64,000 bases of DNA from Nitrospira sp. (GTDB lineage Bacteria; Nitrospirota; Nitrospiria; Nitrospirales; Nitrospiraceae). The notes under the pieces are model-generated. The model had not been told where the DNA came from. It did no database searches and saw only the letters and a list, made by a program, of their open reading frames with translations. Positions 46,076-54,299 of this stretch are shown in pieces; within the stretch, counting starts at the first letter, position 1, and every line of letters starts with the position of its first letter. The position numbers were made by a program, and so were the translations under genes. The stretch is taken from NCBI GenBank assembly GCA_031315995.1, contig JALDRG010000009.1, positions 62,001-126,000 on the forward strand, written 5' to 3'.

Positions 46076-46302
46076 GGTACTTGCACCTCATGGCTCATGA
46101 CCCTGTCTCCCGTATGTACTCTTTATATGTTCCGACCCGATGCGCGATAACGGAGCCCGTCAAGCATTCTCCACAGGATTGTACCGGTCAGCACCGACTG
46201 CTGGTAAGCGGTGATGGCTATTGAGGCACGTAGCCGGATATCGTGGGCGTCAGCGCCGCTCACGTTCTTTCCAGCCCGTCCACTCCTCTCCCGAGGGAAC
46301 GT

Positions 46303-46533
46303 TCAGTTTTGTTGGGTTCGATTGTGCATCCATTCGTGGATGTCGCGTCGGAGAAACCGCCAATGCTTCCCGATTTTTGACGCCGGCAGTTGTCCGAGGC
46401 GCGCGAGCTTATATACCGTGGACTTCGGCACGCGTAAAAAGCGGGCCACATCCGGCACGGTCAGAATTTCGCTCTCCGAAAGTGATGCACCATCGAGGTT
46501 CATTTTGGTTGTTGCTGCGATGGCATCATTCAT
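46303..46533 (-). CDS. Excisionase/MerR-like HTH DNA-binding protein
   Basis: 76-aa protein with a single DNA-binding domain of the HTH_17 (helix-turn-helix, excisionase-like) family: LTVPDVARFLRVPKSTVYKL, then ASKIGKHWRFLRRDIHEWM. The pattern TVxEVAxxLxVSxxTVYxLxxxGxLPAxKxGxxWRFxRxDIxxWL is complete. Divergent from the FlhG-like ATPase gene with 162 bases between, so it may regulate that gene or motAB. Such HTH proteins lacking an effector domain also occur in mobile elements, but no other element gene is here. Confidence 0.85.
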   Translation of the reverse strand: MNDAIAATTKMNLDGASLSESEILTVPDVARFLRVPKSTVYKLARLGQLPASKIGKHWRFLRRDIHEWMHNRTQQN

Positions 46534-46695
46534 GACGGATATGGTATCGGTGGGCGCCGTCTCAAACTTTAGTTCCCCGTTCTTGAGGGATGGGGTTACA
46601 TAGGGAGGTGTGGTGAGTCGGCAGCGGCCAAGGGGGGTCGTGACTGTCTCACCTGTCTCCGCTCATGTTTTTCCCCCGACAGGCCGAAAGAAGGC

Positions 46696-47661
46696 ATGGC
46701 CAATACACAGAACGTTGAGAGATCACTCCGGATGGCAACCATTGTTTCGGTCGGATCAGGCAAGGGCGGTGTGGGCAAAAGCGTCATTGCCGCCAACTTA
46801 TCCATGTTATTGGCTAAACAGGGCAAGCGTGTGGTCTTAGCCGATCTGGATGTGGGAGGCGCGGACGCCCATATCCTGTTCGGCATGTTGAACCCTCCCC
46901 TCACGTTGACGGATTTCATTGCACGGCGCGTCGAGCGGCTGGAGGACGTACTCCAGCAGGTCTCGGCGCATCCCTTTCTTCAGTTGATCCCCGGCACAGG
47001 CGATACCCTGGCGACGGCCAATCTTCCCTATACCAAGAAGAAGCGCCTGATTCGCCACTTCCGGCAATTGCAAGCCGATGTCATCATCGTCGATATCGGC
47101 GCGGGCACTAGTTATCATGCGCTGGATTTTTTCCTGATGGCGGACCATTACCTGACGGTGGCCACCCCGGATCCGACCTCCGTGCTCGACTTGTACCGCT
47201 TCATCAAATTGGCGGCGATTCGACGTGTCTTGTCGGCGTTCCTGTCGCGCGATGTCGTCAGCGAGACCCTCTCCGAACGGGATTTCTCCAGTATCGATGA
47301 GGTGATTCAGGCGATCAGCGAAACCGATCCCAACGCCAGGGAGACAGCCAGCCGGACGCTACAGGGGTTTCAACCATACCTGATCGTCAATCGTGTATCA
47401 GGCAAGTCGCGCGTGAATGTGCTCCAGCTGAAGAAACTATTGAAAGAATATGTCGGCGGGGATCTGATGATGCTGGGTGAGATTCCGGATGATCCGGCGA
47501 TGACACGCGCGGTGCGCAGTTATCTCCCGGTCGTCGAATTCGAGCCTACGGCACCGGCTTCCCTGGCCCTCGAGAAAGCTGCTCAGACCCTACTCACCCT
47601 GTTAGCTCGTCCGGTCACGATCCCGACTGAGACCGCTCCGTCACCTGAAGAGGCTGCATAA
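46696..47661 (+). CDS. FlhG/MinD-like P-loop ATPase
   Basis: 321-aa ParA/MinD ATPase. Deviant Walker A GSGKGGVGKSVIAANL near 22-37 (Lys of KGG), switch I VVLADLDVGGADAHILF near 46-62 and Walker B ADVIIVDIGAGTSYHAL near 128-144, with the D-x-G-A-G of FlhG-type proteins. Flagellar FlhG sets flagellum number and position. Here it stands between motor genes and the fliD/fliC cluster in opposite orientation, which supports the flagellar reading, although the last 100 residues are unlike classic FlhG and no flhF is in view. The first 12 residues precede a second possible start, MATIVSVGSG. Confidence 0.85.
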   Translation: MANTQNVERSLRMATIVSVGSGKGGVGKSVIAANLSMLLAKQGKRVVLADLDVGGADAHILFGMLNPPLTLTDFIARRVERLEDVLQQVSAHPFLQLIPGTGDTLATANLPYTKKKRLIRHFRQLQADVIIVDIGAGTSYHALDFFLMADHYLTVATPDPTSVLDLYRFIKLAAIRRVLSAFLSRDVVSETLSERDFSSIDEVIQAISETDPNARETASRTLQGFQPYLIVNRVSGKSRVNVLQLKKLLKEYVGGDLMMLGEIPDDPAMTRAVRSYLPVVEFEPTAPASLALEKAAQTLLTLLARPVTIPTETAPSPEEAA

Positions 47662-47712
47662 CCTCTAAAATATGCCAGATGCAGATTCATCGCGAAGCGC
47701 CGTGATACGGCG

Positions 47713-48324
47713 TTAGTGTGCCGATTTTCTTGCCCGCAGGCGTTCGGCTTGAACCTGAAGAATGTGCCGAATAATGAGTTCCTGATCGTCACCGCCCAAC
47801 TCGACAAACTGTGTGGCAACGTGAAATCCGCTGGCTCCTTTTTGAGCCGGGTCGACGCGAATGATGCGCGCCGTGGCCTCGATCATGCTAAACGGCGGCA
47901 GGATGACTTTCACCACCAACAGGTCGTCGGACTCAAAGTGCCGCGGAGTATCGAACCCTAACCCACCGGCGCTGATATCCACATCGGTGAGGCGAGCGAT
48001 GGCGACGCTGCCGGGGTGACTCTTAACCAGCGATTTAAGAATCGTCTCGAGCATCCAATCGATTTTCGACACCCAGGGTAACAACGGAGAGCCCGCGAAG
48101 GTCTCTCCCGCCCGAACCAGCAGATCAAGGGTCGGTTTCGAGACCGCGGTGGCAATCGTATCCTCTGTCGCCGGGGGCAGATGGGCGTTCATGGCCTCCG
48201 CTGGCTCGTCGGCGCGACGATACTCGAGCAACAACCGATCCTCAATGCGCAACCATTCGCGCCGCTCATCATTTTTGATATCGGCGTGGGGTACGGCGGA
48301 GAACCGGTCATGTGAAGGAGTCAT
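47713..48324 (-). CDS. PilZ domain c-di-GMP-binding protein
   Basis: 203-aa protein with a PilZ domain split around an insert. The N-terminal Arg motif is in ERREWLRIEDRLLLEY (about 20-35) and the second c-di-GMP motif, DVDISAGGLGFDTP, near 114-127. Between them lies a helical insert of about 70 residues. Members of this kind act as c-di-GMP effectors on flagella or polysaccharide. It is the last gene of the fliC-fliD-fliS-fliT cluster, so control of the motor is the likely output. Partner not known. Confidence 0.83.
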   Translation of the reverse strand: MTPSHDRFSAVPHADIKNDERREWLRIEDRLLLEYRRADEPAEAMNAHLPPATEDTIATAVSKPTLDLLVRAGETFAGSPLLPWVSKIDWMLETILKSLVKSHPGSVAIARLTDVDISAGGLGFDTPRHFESDDLLVVKVILPPFSMIEATARIIRVDPAQKGASGFHVATQFVELGGDDQELIIRHILQVQAERLRARKSAH

Positions 48325-48381
48325 ACCGGACCTCTGGAGTGGAGGCGAATCAATGACCCATGTGGCCCGCGATCGAGAATG

Positions 48382-48726
48382 TCAGGCTTCACGATGTATC
48401 GTGACACGTTCCGAGGCAAGTTGCCCGCTATTTTCACGTAATTGACGGAGGTGTCGTTTCACTTGGACGGCATCGGCCAATAGACCGGATAACCCCGCTT
48501 GCGCCACCAGGATGGCCGTGCGCACTTCTTCATCCATGGTCAAGAGCTCTTGGGCGAAGGTGCGATCGACACGACAGACGGCGAGACTGATTCCCCGCTC
48601 GGTGTAGCAGGCGTCTACCCGATCCCAGTTACCGGCGCGGGCGGCCTCAAGGGCTTGGATGGTGAGCAGCTCGATGGATCGGGGACCGTGGAGAGAGGCT
48701 GTCTCGAGCGGATTAGCTGCCGACAT
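48382..48726 (-). CDS. fliT: FliT-like flagellar chaperone
   Basis: 114-aa helical protein. Context (overlapping fliS by 14 bases, after fliD) and length match FliT, the chaperone of the filament cap protein FliD. Sequence features: two long amphipathic helices with NWDRVDACYTERG and a closing QVKRHLRQLRENS. Similarity to FliT is low, as usual in this family, so the call rests mainly on position. Confidence 0.6.
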   Translation of the reverse strand: MSAANPLETASLHGPRSIELLTIQALEAARAGNWDRVDACYTERGISLAVCRVDRTFAQELLTMDEEVRTAILVAQAGLSGLLADAVQVKRHLRQLRENSGQLASERVTIHREA

Positions 48727-49105
48727 GAGCCACCGCTTCTTGTCGCGCGACCACCTGCCAGCTTTCGCGTAATGTCGTCAGGCAACGAATCGGTCCGTCA
48801 AGGTGCTTTCCATTGTGCCGAAGGTTGGCTTGGATGCACTGTTGCACCATATAGTCGTACAATCGGTGCAATGAGACGGCGATCTCCCCGCCTCGATCGA
48901 AATCCAGGACGCTGGACAGTTCCCCGACAATCGCCATACTGCGATCCAGAAAACGAGCCTTGTCCTTGTAGTTGTTCGTGAGAATGGCTTCCCGGGCCAG
49001 TTCCATCGATTGAATGGCGGAATCGTAGAGCAGGACAATCAATTGCACCCGGTTGGCTGTCATTACTTGCGTCTGTTGGTAGGCGTTGGCTGCCGCAGCA
49101 ATCAT
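48713..49105 (-). CDS. fliS: Flagellar export chaperone FliS
   Basis: 130-aa chaperone that keeps flagellin unfolded before export. Family pattern: YQQTQVMTANRVQLIVLLYD near the start, SAIQSMELAREAI, KDKARFLDRSMAIVGELSSV and LDFDRGGEIAVSLHRLYDYM. The last helix and the position downstream of fliD agree with FliS of many bacteria. fliT overlaps its 3' end; fliD ends 15 bases upstream. Confidence 0.93.
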   Translation of the reverse strand: MIAAAANAYQQTQVMTANRVQLIVLLYDSAIQSMELAREAILTNNYKDKARFLDRSMAIVGELSSVLDFDRGGEIAVSLHRLYDYMVQQCIQANLRHNGKHLDGPIRCLTTLRESWQVVARQEAVAHVGS

Positions 49106-49120
49106 GGTGACCTTATGTGG

Positions 49121-50515
49121 TTATCTCAACGCTTGGAGGGCGCTGGTTTGTCCTTGGAGTTTTTGAAGTAACCCGTCTAATGAGGCAAACTGAAGTCGCA
49201 GCCGTTCTTCATATTGCGAGGCGACATCTTCCTTGCGTCCGATTTCAGCGGTGAGCTTGCTGATCTGACTGGTGATGGAGTTTTTCCGAATAGTAAAGGA
49301 GCCGCTGTCGACGCTATCGAGGAAATCGACCGCCCGAACAATTCGGTCCGCGATGCCGCTTGAAGTCGCCTGTGTTACAAACAATGCTTTGGTTGCGGCG
49401 TAGTTGCTTGCCATTGCCGTGTCTAACTTGGCGTCGTCAATGGTCAGTGTTCCGTCGCGCTCCGTTTTAAATCCGACCGCACCCAGAGTCGTATAGATCG
49501 AGAGTCCACTGACCTCTCCTGAAATGGAGGTGCGCAACTGGCTCAAGACGCTTTTTGCCGTACTTTCGTTGAAGAAAATGCCTCCAGTTTTTGCCGTGAT
49601 GTCATATGCAGTCCGATCATTGACGAACTTCACGATGTCGTTATAGGCAGTCACCAGCGCTTTGATGTTGGTTTTCACGCTGTCGGGATCGTTGGTGATA
49701 TTGACGGTCACCGGTTCCGGCACGGGGGTCGTGACGGTTTTAGCCTTCAGTGTCAGGGTGACGTCTGGAATCGCATTGGTGATGACATTGCTTTCGCGTT
49801 CAATGGAAACCGTGGTTTGGTCGGGATCACCGATGAGCACGATGGCATTCTGTCCTGCCTGCAACGTATCACTGCCGCCCGTGCCGCTCGTGTTCTTGAA
49901 ATCAAGATTCGTCGTATCGGTCACGACCGTAATGGCATTGGCTGCGCCCGATGCGGTCGCCGTCAGTGTCAATCGATAGGCTGGACTCGATTCCGTTCCG
50001 GTGTTGATGACGGAAGCCGTGACACCGGCTCCGAGATCGTTGATAGCGGAGCGAAGGTCATCGAGGGTGGCACCGTCATTGAGTGTGATAGTTTGATCCG
50101 AACCTGCTCCCACCTTGAAGGAGAATGTTCCAGGACCACCGGACACGACGGCGTCCGTTGTGCTGGATACCGCCTTCGTGGATTTATTGGTGATTTGATT
50201 GGCCTTGGCAAGCTGCGTGACCTGAACGGTATAACTGCTCGTAGCCGCTCCCGCCCCGCCCTGAGCGATTAAGATGTTCTCATTGCTGACGGTGCTGGTG
50301 GATCGGTCGAAACTGCTCGGCAGTCGGAGAGCATTCGCGGCGCTCTGAAAAGCCAGCAGCTTGTTACCGAGAGAGCCATAGTCTGTGAGTTTGGTCTGGA
50401 GGTCCTTCTTCTTTGCCGTCAATGCGTCGATCGGCAGGCGTTGGACTTTAGCCAACTCGGTTACGACTTGGCCAAAGTCCACCCCATTACCTAACCCTCC
50501 GAAACTGATCGCCAT
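49121..50515 (-). CDS. fliD: Flagellar hook-associated protein 2 (filament cap) FliD
   Basis: Filament cap protein, 464 aa. N-terminal coiled region (GLGNGVDFGQVVTELAKVQR; LTAKKKDLQTKLTDYGSLGN), central Ser/Thr/Gly-rich domains (SYTVQVTQLAKANQITNKST is the FliD_N motif; TFSFKVGAGSDQTITLNDG follows) and C-terminal domain with TAYNDIVKFVNDRT, GAVGFKTERDGTLTIDDAKL and the closing coil RLRLQFASLDGLLQKLQ, which normally ends ...QQLxxQL. All segments are in one clean frame. Confidence 0.96.
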   Translation of the reverse strand: MAISFGGLGNGVDFGQVVTELAKVQRLPIDALTAKKKDLQTKLTDYGSLGNKLLAFQSAANALRLPSSFDRSTSTVSNENILIAQGGAGAATSSYTVQVTQLAKANQITNKSTKAVSSTTDAVVSGGPGTFSFKVGAGSDQTITLNDGATLDDLRSAINDLGAGVTASVINTGTESSPAYRLTLTATASGAANAITVVTDTTNLDFKNTSGTGGSDTLQAGQNAIVLIGDPDQTTVSIERESNVITNAIPDVTLTLKAKTVTTPVPEPVTVNITNDPDSVKTNIKALVTAYNDIVKFVNDRTAYDITAKTGGIFFNESTAKSVLSQLRTSISGEVSGLSIYTTLGAVGFKTERDGTLTIDDAKLDTAMASNYAATKALFVTQATSSGIADRIVRAVDFLDSVDSGSFTIRKNSITSQISKLTAEIGRKEDVASQYEERLRLQFASLDGLLQKLQGQTSALQALR

Positions 50516-50542
50516 GACATCCCTTTCATGTCGCGAAACAGG

Positions 50543-50902
50543 CTACACCTCGTGGTGCAAGAGAAGCCCCGTCGGCGCTTCCAGCCTCTTCGCAAGGTCG
50601 ATAACTTCCTGCTGTGGAATCTGGCGGATTACGGTGCCGGATTCTCCATCGAAGATCTTCACCACGACCCGATCAAGGTCCGGGTCAATTGAAAACTCAA
50701 CTCGAGAATCAGCCTTCTGAAACACCTCACGCACTCGGGTGAGCGCCTGCTCGAGTTCCTTCTTGTTGACCTCACCCCCTGAATGTTCAGGTTCGGGAAC
50801 TTGTTCCTCTGCACTCCGGACAGGGGGATGCTGAGGAGCAGTGTGACCCGCATGGACGGCGGATGCGAGGAGGTCCGTATTGTTCGATACGTCGTGGACC
50901 AT
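50543..50902 (-). CDS. flaG: FlaG-family flagellar protein
   Basis: 119-aa protein with the FlaG C-terminal domain: VEFSIDPDLDRVVVKIFD, then TVIRQIPQQEVIDLAKRL, which is the conserved R-x-I-P-x-E-x-x-x-x-x-x-x-x-L ending. FlaG proteins influence filament length. The N-terminal half is flexible. The start has GGGAGG upstream (ATG 50902). It lies between fliC and fliD on the same strand, as is common. Confidence 0.9.
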   Translation of the reverse strand: MVHDVSNNTDLLASAVHAGHTAPQHPPVRSAEEQVPEPEHSGGEVNKKELEQALTRVREVFQKADSRVEFSIDPDLDRVVVKIFDGESGTVIRQIPQQEVIDLAKRLEAPTGLLLHHEV

Positions 50903-50926
50903 GTTACCCTCCCAGACTCAGTCCGT

Positions 50927-50956
50927 GGATACCCCGCTCTTGCGAGCGAGGTATCC
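50927..50956 (-). terminator. Hairpin after fliC
   Basis: On the minus strand a 13-base stem (GGATACCTCGCTC paired with GAGCGGGGTATCC, one G-T wobble) around a GCAA loop follows the fliC stop by 13 bases. No T-run follows, so it may act as an attenuating or RNA-stabilising stem between the highly expressed flagellin message and flaG rather than a full terminator. Confidence 0.6.
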
Positions 50957-50969
50957 GTCGGATGAGACC

Positions 50970-51797
50970 TTATCCTCGCAGCAGCGTCAGGGCTTGCTGT
51001 GGCAGCGAATTGGCCTGAGCCAAGATTGCAATGCCGGATTGGGTGAGGATCTGGTTCTTCGTGAACACAGATGTTTCATGAGCAATGTCCGCATCGCGAA
51101 TGCGGGAATCTGCCGCCGTGAAATTCTCAGCCGTGACCGTCAAGTTCTGGATCGCGACATCGAAGCGGCTCTGAATCGACCCGTAATTCGAGCGAGCGGA
51201 TGCCACTGAACTAATGGCCCCATCGATCGTGGCGAGCACCGCCTGTGCCGCCGCCGCCGTCGACACGCTCGCACCAGTCAAGCCGACCGAAGCAACATCC
51301 AAATCGGTCAACGCGACCGACAACGAGTTACCCGATCCGCTCTTGAAACCGATGAACACATCGAACGTATTGCTGTTCCCGCTCAGGAGCGCCTGACCAT
51401 TAAATTCCGTCGTGGTGGAAATACGGTCGATTTCGGATCGTAATGCGACAAATTCCTGGTCCAGGTAGGAACGCTCGGTCTGTCCGAGCGTTCCGCTCGC
51501 AGATTGCGTCGCCAACTCACGCATACGCCCCAACAGGCTGCCGATTGAAGAGGCTGCGCCGTCAGCGATCTGAGTCAAGCTGATGCCATCACTGGCGTTC
51601 CGGTTGGCCTGGTTAATGCTGCGGATTTGCGCCCGCAAGGTTTCGGACACGCCCAACCCGGCGGCGTCATCTGACGCGCGGGTGATCCGCAAACCAGACG
51701 ACAACCGCTCGACCGAACGACCCAGTTCGGCTTGATTGATTCCAAGGTTCCGCTGTGCCGACAAAGATGCAATATTGGTATTAACGACTAATGCCAT
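50970..51797 (-). CDS. fliC: Flagellin FliC
   Basis: Filament subunit of 275 aa. N-terminal D0/D1 domain VNTNIASLSAQRNLGINQAE, RLSSGLRITRASDDAAGLGV and EALRAQIRSINQANRNASDG-type codons (partly quoted); C-terminal D0 with NLTVTAENFTAADSRIRDAD, IAHETSVFTKNQILTQSG and AILAQANSLPQQALTLLRG. The variable middle is short (about 60 residues), as in compact flagellins. Ribosome site AGGAGG 9 bases before ATG 51797. A sigma-28 promoter lies at 51,929-51,955. The Ser/Thr-rich middle would be the target of the neighbouring glycosylation genes. Confidence 0.97.
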   Translation of the reverse strand: MALVVNTNIASLSAQRNLGINQAELGRSVERLSSGLRITRASDDAAGLGVSETLRAQIRSINQANRNASDGISLTQIADGAASSIGSLLGRMRELATQSASGTLGQTERSYLDQEFVALRSEIDRISTTTEFNGQALLSGNSNTFDVFIGFKSGSGNSLSVALTDLDVASVGLTGASVSTAAAAQAVLATIDGAISSVASARSNYGSIQSRFDVAIQNLTVTAENFTAADSRIRDADIAHETSVFTKNQILTQSGIAILAQANSLPQQALTLLRG

Positions 51798-51928
51798 GAC
51801 CTACTTCCTCCTGAAGATTCCGCACTACTTTCGGAGTCGCCAGCGTCCGTGCCGACGAGGTGGTAACCAGGTCTGGTGAAGATGTGGCCACATCCCCGCT
51901 GCGCCTTGTTACCGTATTGCTGTGGCCC

Positions 51929-51955
51929 TTATCGGCAGCCCGGCGGGAAGACTTA
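51929..51955 (-). promoter_or_regulatory. Sigma-28 (FliA) promoter of fliC
   Basis: On the minus strand the sequence TAAGTCTT, an 11-base spacer and GCCGATAA matches the flagellar sigma factor consensus (TAAAGTTT, N11, GCCGATAA): the -10 element is identical and the spacer length exact. It lies 132 bases upstream of the fliC start, giving a leader of about 125 bases. Confidence 0.85.
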
Positions 51956-52033
51956 AGTGTTTCAGGATGTGCAGGAAATGTTTGCACTGAGAGGCATCGT
52001 CCGTGATTGTGACTTATCGAACAACAATGGATA

Positions 52034-52576
52034 CTAAGCGGCGAGACTGGAGTCAGTGAGCAGGGGCAATAATTCATATTCCAGCAGATCCGCGACACGG
52101 ATCGGATCGGCAAAAGTCCGCGCACCCAGCAGTTCCTGTATCCAGGGGAGCAGCGGCGCGGATGACAGCCCCGCGACACCTTGAGCCTGGCCGGCCTCTA
52201 ACATTTCCGTGTAGTCGGCCAGACGACCCAGCCACGCATCGATCGCTCCTACCTGTCCGATTCCTGAGCGCAAGGGGGCCAGCAGAGCTTGCCCGTCGAC
52301 GCGCAACTGCGCGGCAAACCGATCGATAGCGTGCTTCGCATCACAAATGATGGTATGCAGCGATTGCGATTGTGCCACGATCAGCCCCACATCCTGTCCT
52401 CGTTGATTTAAGAACGCCGGATCCAGATCACGATCGCTGATAGCCTTCCCTCCGACGGTCAACGACGTCACGATGCGATGTTGTGCGTGCGCCTTGTCAC
52501 TGAGCATGCTGAGCGCCTGCATCAGGGAGCTGTCATTCGGCAACTCCCACTGTTCGTTGTCGAGGGTGATGTGCAT
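52034..52576 (-). CDS. Hypothetical protein of flagellar/glycan junction
   Basis: 180-aa protein of unknown family. The first 60 residues, ITLDNEQWELPNDSSLMQAL and TSLTVGGKAISDRDLDPAFL, look like a small alpha/beta (ubiquitin-like or secretion-type) fold; the rest is helical with HTIICDAKHAIDRFAAQLRV and a C-terminal FADPIRVADLLEYELLPLL. No catalytic motif is seen. It lies between the glycosyltransferase operon and fliC on the same strand, with 46 bases to the GT9 gene upstream. A regulator or partner of flagellin synthesis is a guess only. The 236 bases downstream hold the fliC promoter. Confidence 0.75.
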   Translation of the reverse strand: MHITLDNEQWELPNDSSLMQALSMLSDKAHAQHRIVTSLTVGGKAISDRDLDPAFLNQRGQDVGLIVAQSQSLHTIICDAKHAIDRFAAQLRVDGQALLAPLRSGIGQVGAIDAWLGRLADYTEMLEAGQAQGVAGLSSAPLLPWIQELLGARTFADPIRVADLLEYELLPLLTDSSLAA

Positions 52577-52622
52577 GATTCGACTCCTTTCGAAGAATTC
52601 AACAGGCCGTCTGCTGAGATAG

Positions 52623-54299
52623 TTAACCGGAACGCGCCATGGGAAGAGTCCGGGACCTTCCGTGACGTGCGAGTCCCTGTGCTTGTTGGAACGACCGAAA
52701 ATAGGCGTCTACTGTGCGCAGCCGTGCTCGCCATCGTCGGTAAGTGGCGAGGCGAGATTGGGCCATGTCGGTCAGTTCACGTCCGTCGTCGCTATGCGTG
52801 TCTCGCACCAGCGCCACCGCCAGGGACGCGGTCGCCGAGGCTTGCAGACTGAGCGCCACGACCGCCTGACACGCCTGGCTCTCATCGCGCTGCATCTGCT
52901 GCAAGATGCTGATCGGCAGCGGGCGACTGCCGGTTAATCGGACGAATTCTTCCGCTCTGGACACCAGTGTGTTTGCGCGCGGCGTCAGATGGTCCAGCAG
53001 TGCCAGGGCTTCGGACCAATCCAACGGAGGTTCCAGATCGCCGGCGACCTGACTGGGTCGACCGGTAAATTGTTCAAACCAAAACCGGCGCCAAAAACGG
53101 CCATACCAGCTCACTGTGGGATCTTCCCGTCCCGCAGAGAGATCCGCGCTACCCAGCCCATCTTCATCGACGCGAGATCGATAGATCCTGATTCCGGTCG
53201 TTCTCTGCGGATGATCGGCTCCGGTGAGCACATGCAGGCACAGCCCTGCGATCTGATCCGGCACCAGTCGATCCTTGCAGGCATGGTGAAAACAGACCTG
53301 ATCGAATCCGCAAGGCGCGCACCCCATGTCAGGCTGGATAATCCAATGCCCAGGCCCATAGGGGCCGGTCTCTCGAAAATCGACATGCCCGACTGAGAGA
53401 TCGAGGACCGGAGTGCCCACGCCCACGGCCAGGTGCATGGGTCCGGTGTCGTTGGTCAGCAACAGTCGGCATTGCGCCAGAACGGCGGCCAGTTGAGGCA
53501 GCGTGGTGCGTCCGACCGCGTCGCACAGAGGCGCGGTTCCGCCGCACTGTCGATAAGTCGCTTGGGCGAGTTGAATGGCTGTTCGCTCTTCATCGGTTCC
53601 GATAAAGACATAACCGACCTGTGTCTGCCGGCTCAGCGCGGCCAACGTCTGACCGAATAATTCAGGTCGCCAGGCTTTCATCGGGTCGCTCGCGCCGACT
53701 TGCACCGCCACCCACGCTATCTTCTCTCCTCCGTGCGGCGCGAGAAAGTCGCGCGCCCATTGAGCAGTCTGCGGGGCAATACTCAGCGATAACGGAGCAA
53801 ACGGTCCGAGACCGCTGCCACCCAGGGCGTAGATATCCACGAGATTGAAATGATTGAACCGACGCTGATTGTGCACATCCGTCAGATAGGCCATCCATGG
53901 GTTGTGAATCGCCACGTCTCCGTCCTTGGGAGCCGCGATGCCGCGAATCTCTTTGGCGCCGACATAGGAGGCCAACCGGCCGCTCCGCCGGTTGAACGTC
54001 AGATTGATCACACGGTCATACCGGGCTTCTACCAAGGGCGCAGCCCACCGGGTCATGTCGCGATACAGCGTCACGACATCCTTGGCTTGAGCACGGCTCT
54101 CATCGACGAGACGGTGAAAATCGTAGCCGACGATGTGGCGCAAGTGAGGCAAGAGCTTCGCCACCGGAGCGAACCGTTCATCCACGACCAGGTCAACGCC
54201 CGCCCCTGGCCATTCGTGCTGGAGTCGTTGGAGCAACGTGCCCATTTGCACGAGATCACCCATCCGCGTGATATTGATGAGCAGTACTTGCTTACTCAT
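52623..54299 (-). CDS. GT9 glycosyltransferase with C-terminal helical extension
   Basis: Heptosyltransferase-family (GT9) protein of 558 aa. Residues 1-360 are the GT-B part: VLLINITRMGDLVQMGTLLQ (N-terminal acceptor domain), LTFNRRSGRLASYVGAKE, WVAVQVGASDPMKAWRPELF and LLLTNDTGPMHLAVGVGTPV (the NDTGPMH ADP-sugar motif). FRETGPYGPGHW and CAPC follow. The last 190 residues are helical and not part of GT9, possibly for acceptor binding or oligomerisation. The start overlaps the upstream stop by ATGA. With the flagellin genes next door, the acceptor is more likely flagellin than lipopolysaccharide. Confidence 0.88.
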   Translation of the reverse strand: MSKQVLLINITRMGDLVQMGTLLQRLQHEWPGAGVDLVVDERFAPVAKLLPHLRHIVGYDFHRLVDESRAQAKDVVTLYRDMTRWAAPLVEARYDRVINLTFNRRSGRLASYVGAKEIRGIAAPKDGDVAIHNPWMAYLTDVHNQRRFNHFNLVDIYALGGSGLGPFAPLSLSIAPQTAQWARDFLAPHGGEKIAWVAVQVGASDPMKAWRPELFGQTLAALSRQTQVGYVFIGTDEERTAIQLAQATYRQCGGTAPLCDAVGRTTLPQLAAVLAQCRLLLTNDTGPMHLAVGVGTPVLDLSVGHVDFRETGPYGPGHWIIQPDMGCAPCGFDQVCFHHACKDRLVPDQIAGLCLHVLTGADHPQRTTGIRIYRSRVDEDGLGSADLSAGREDPTVSWYGRFWRRFWFEQFTGRPSQVAGDLEPPLDWSEALALLDHLTPRANTLVSRAEEFVRLTGSRPLPISILQQMQRDESQACQAVVALSLQASATASLAVALVRDTHSDDGRELTDMAQSRLATYRRWRARLRTVDAYFRSFQQAQGLARHGRSRTLPMARSG

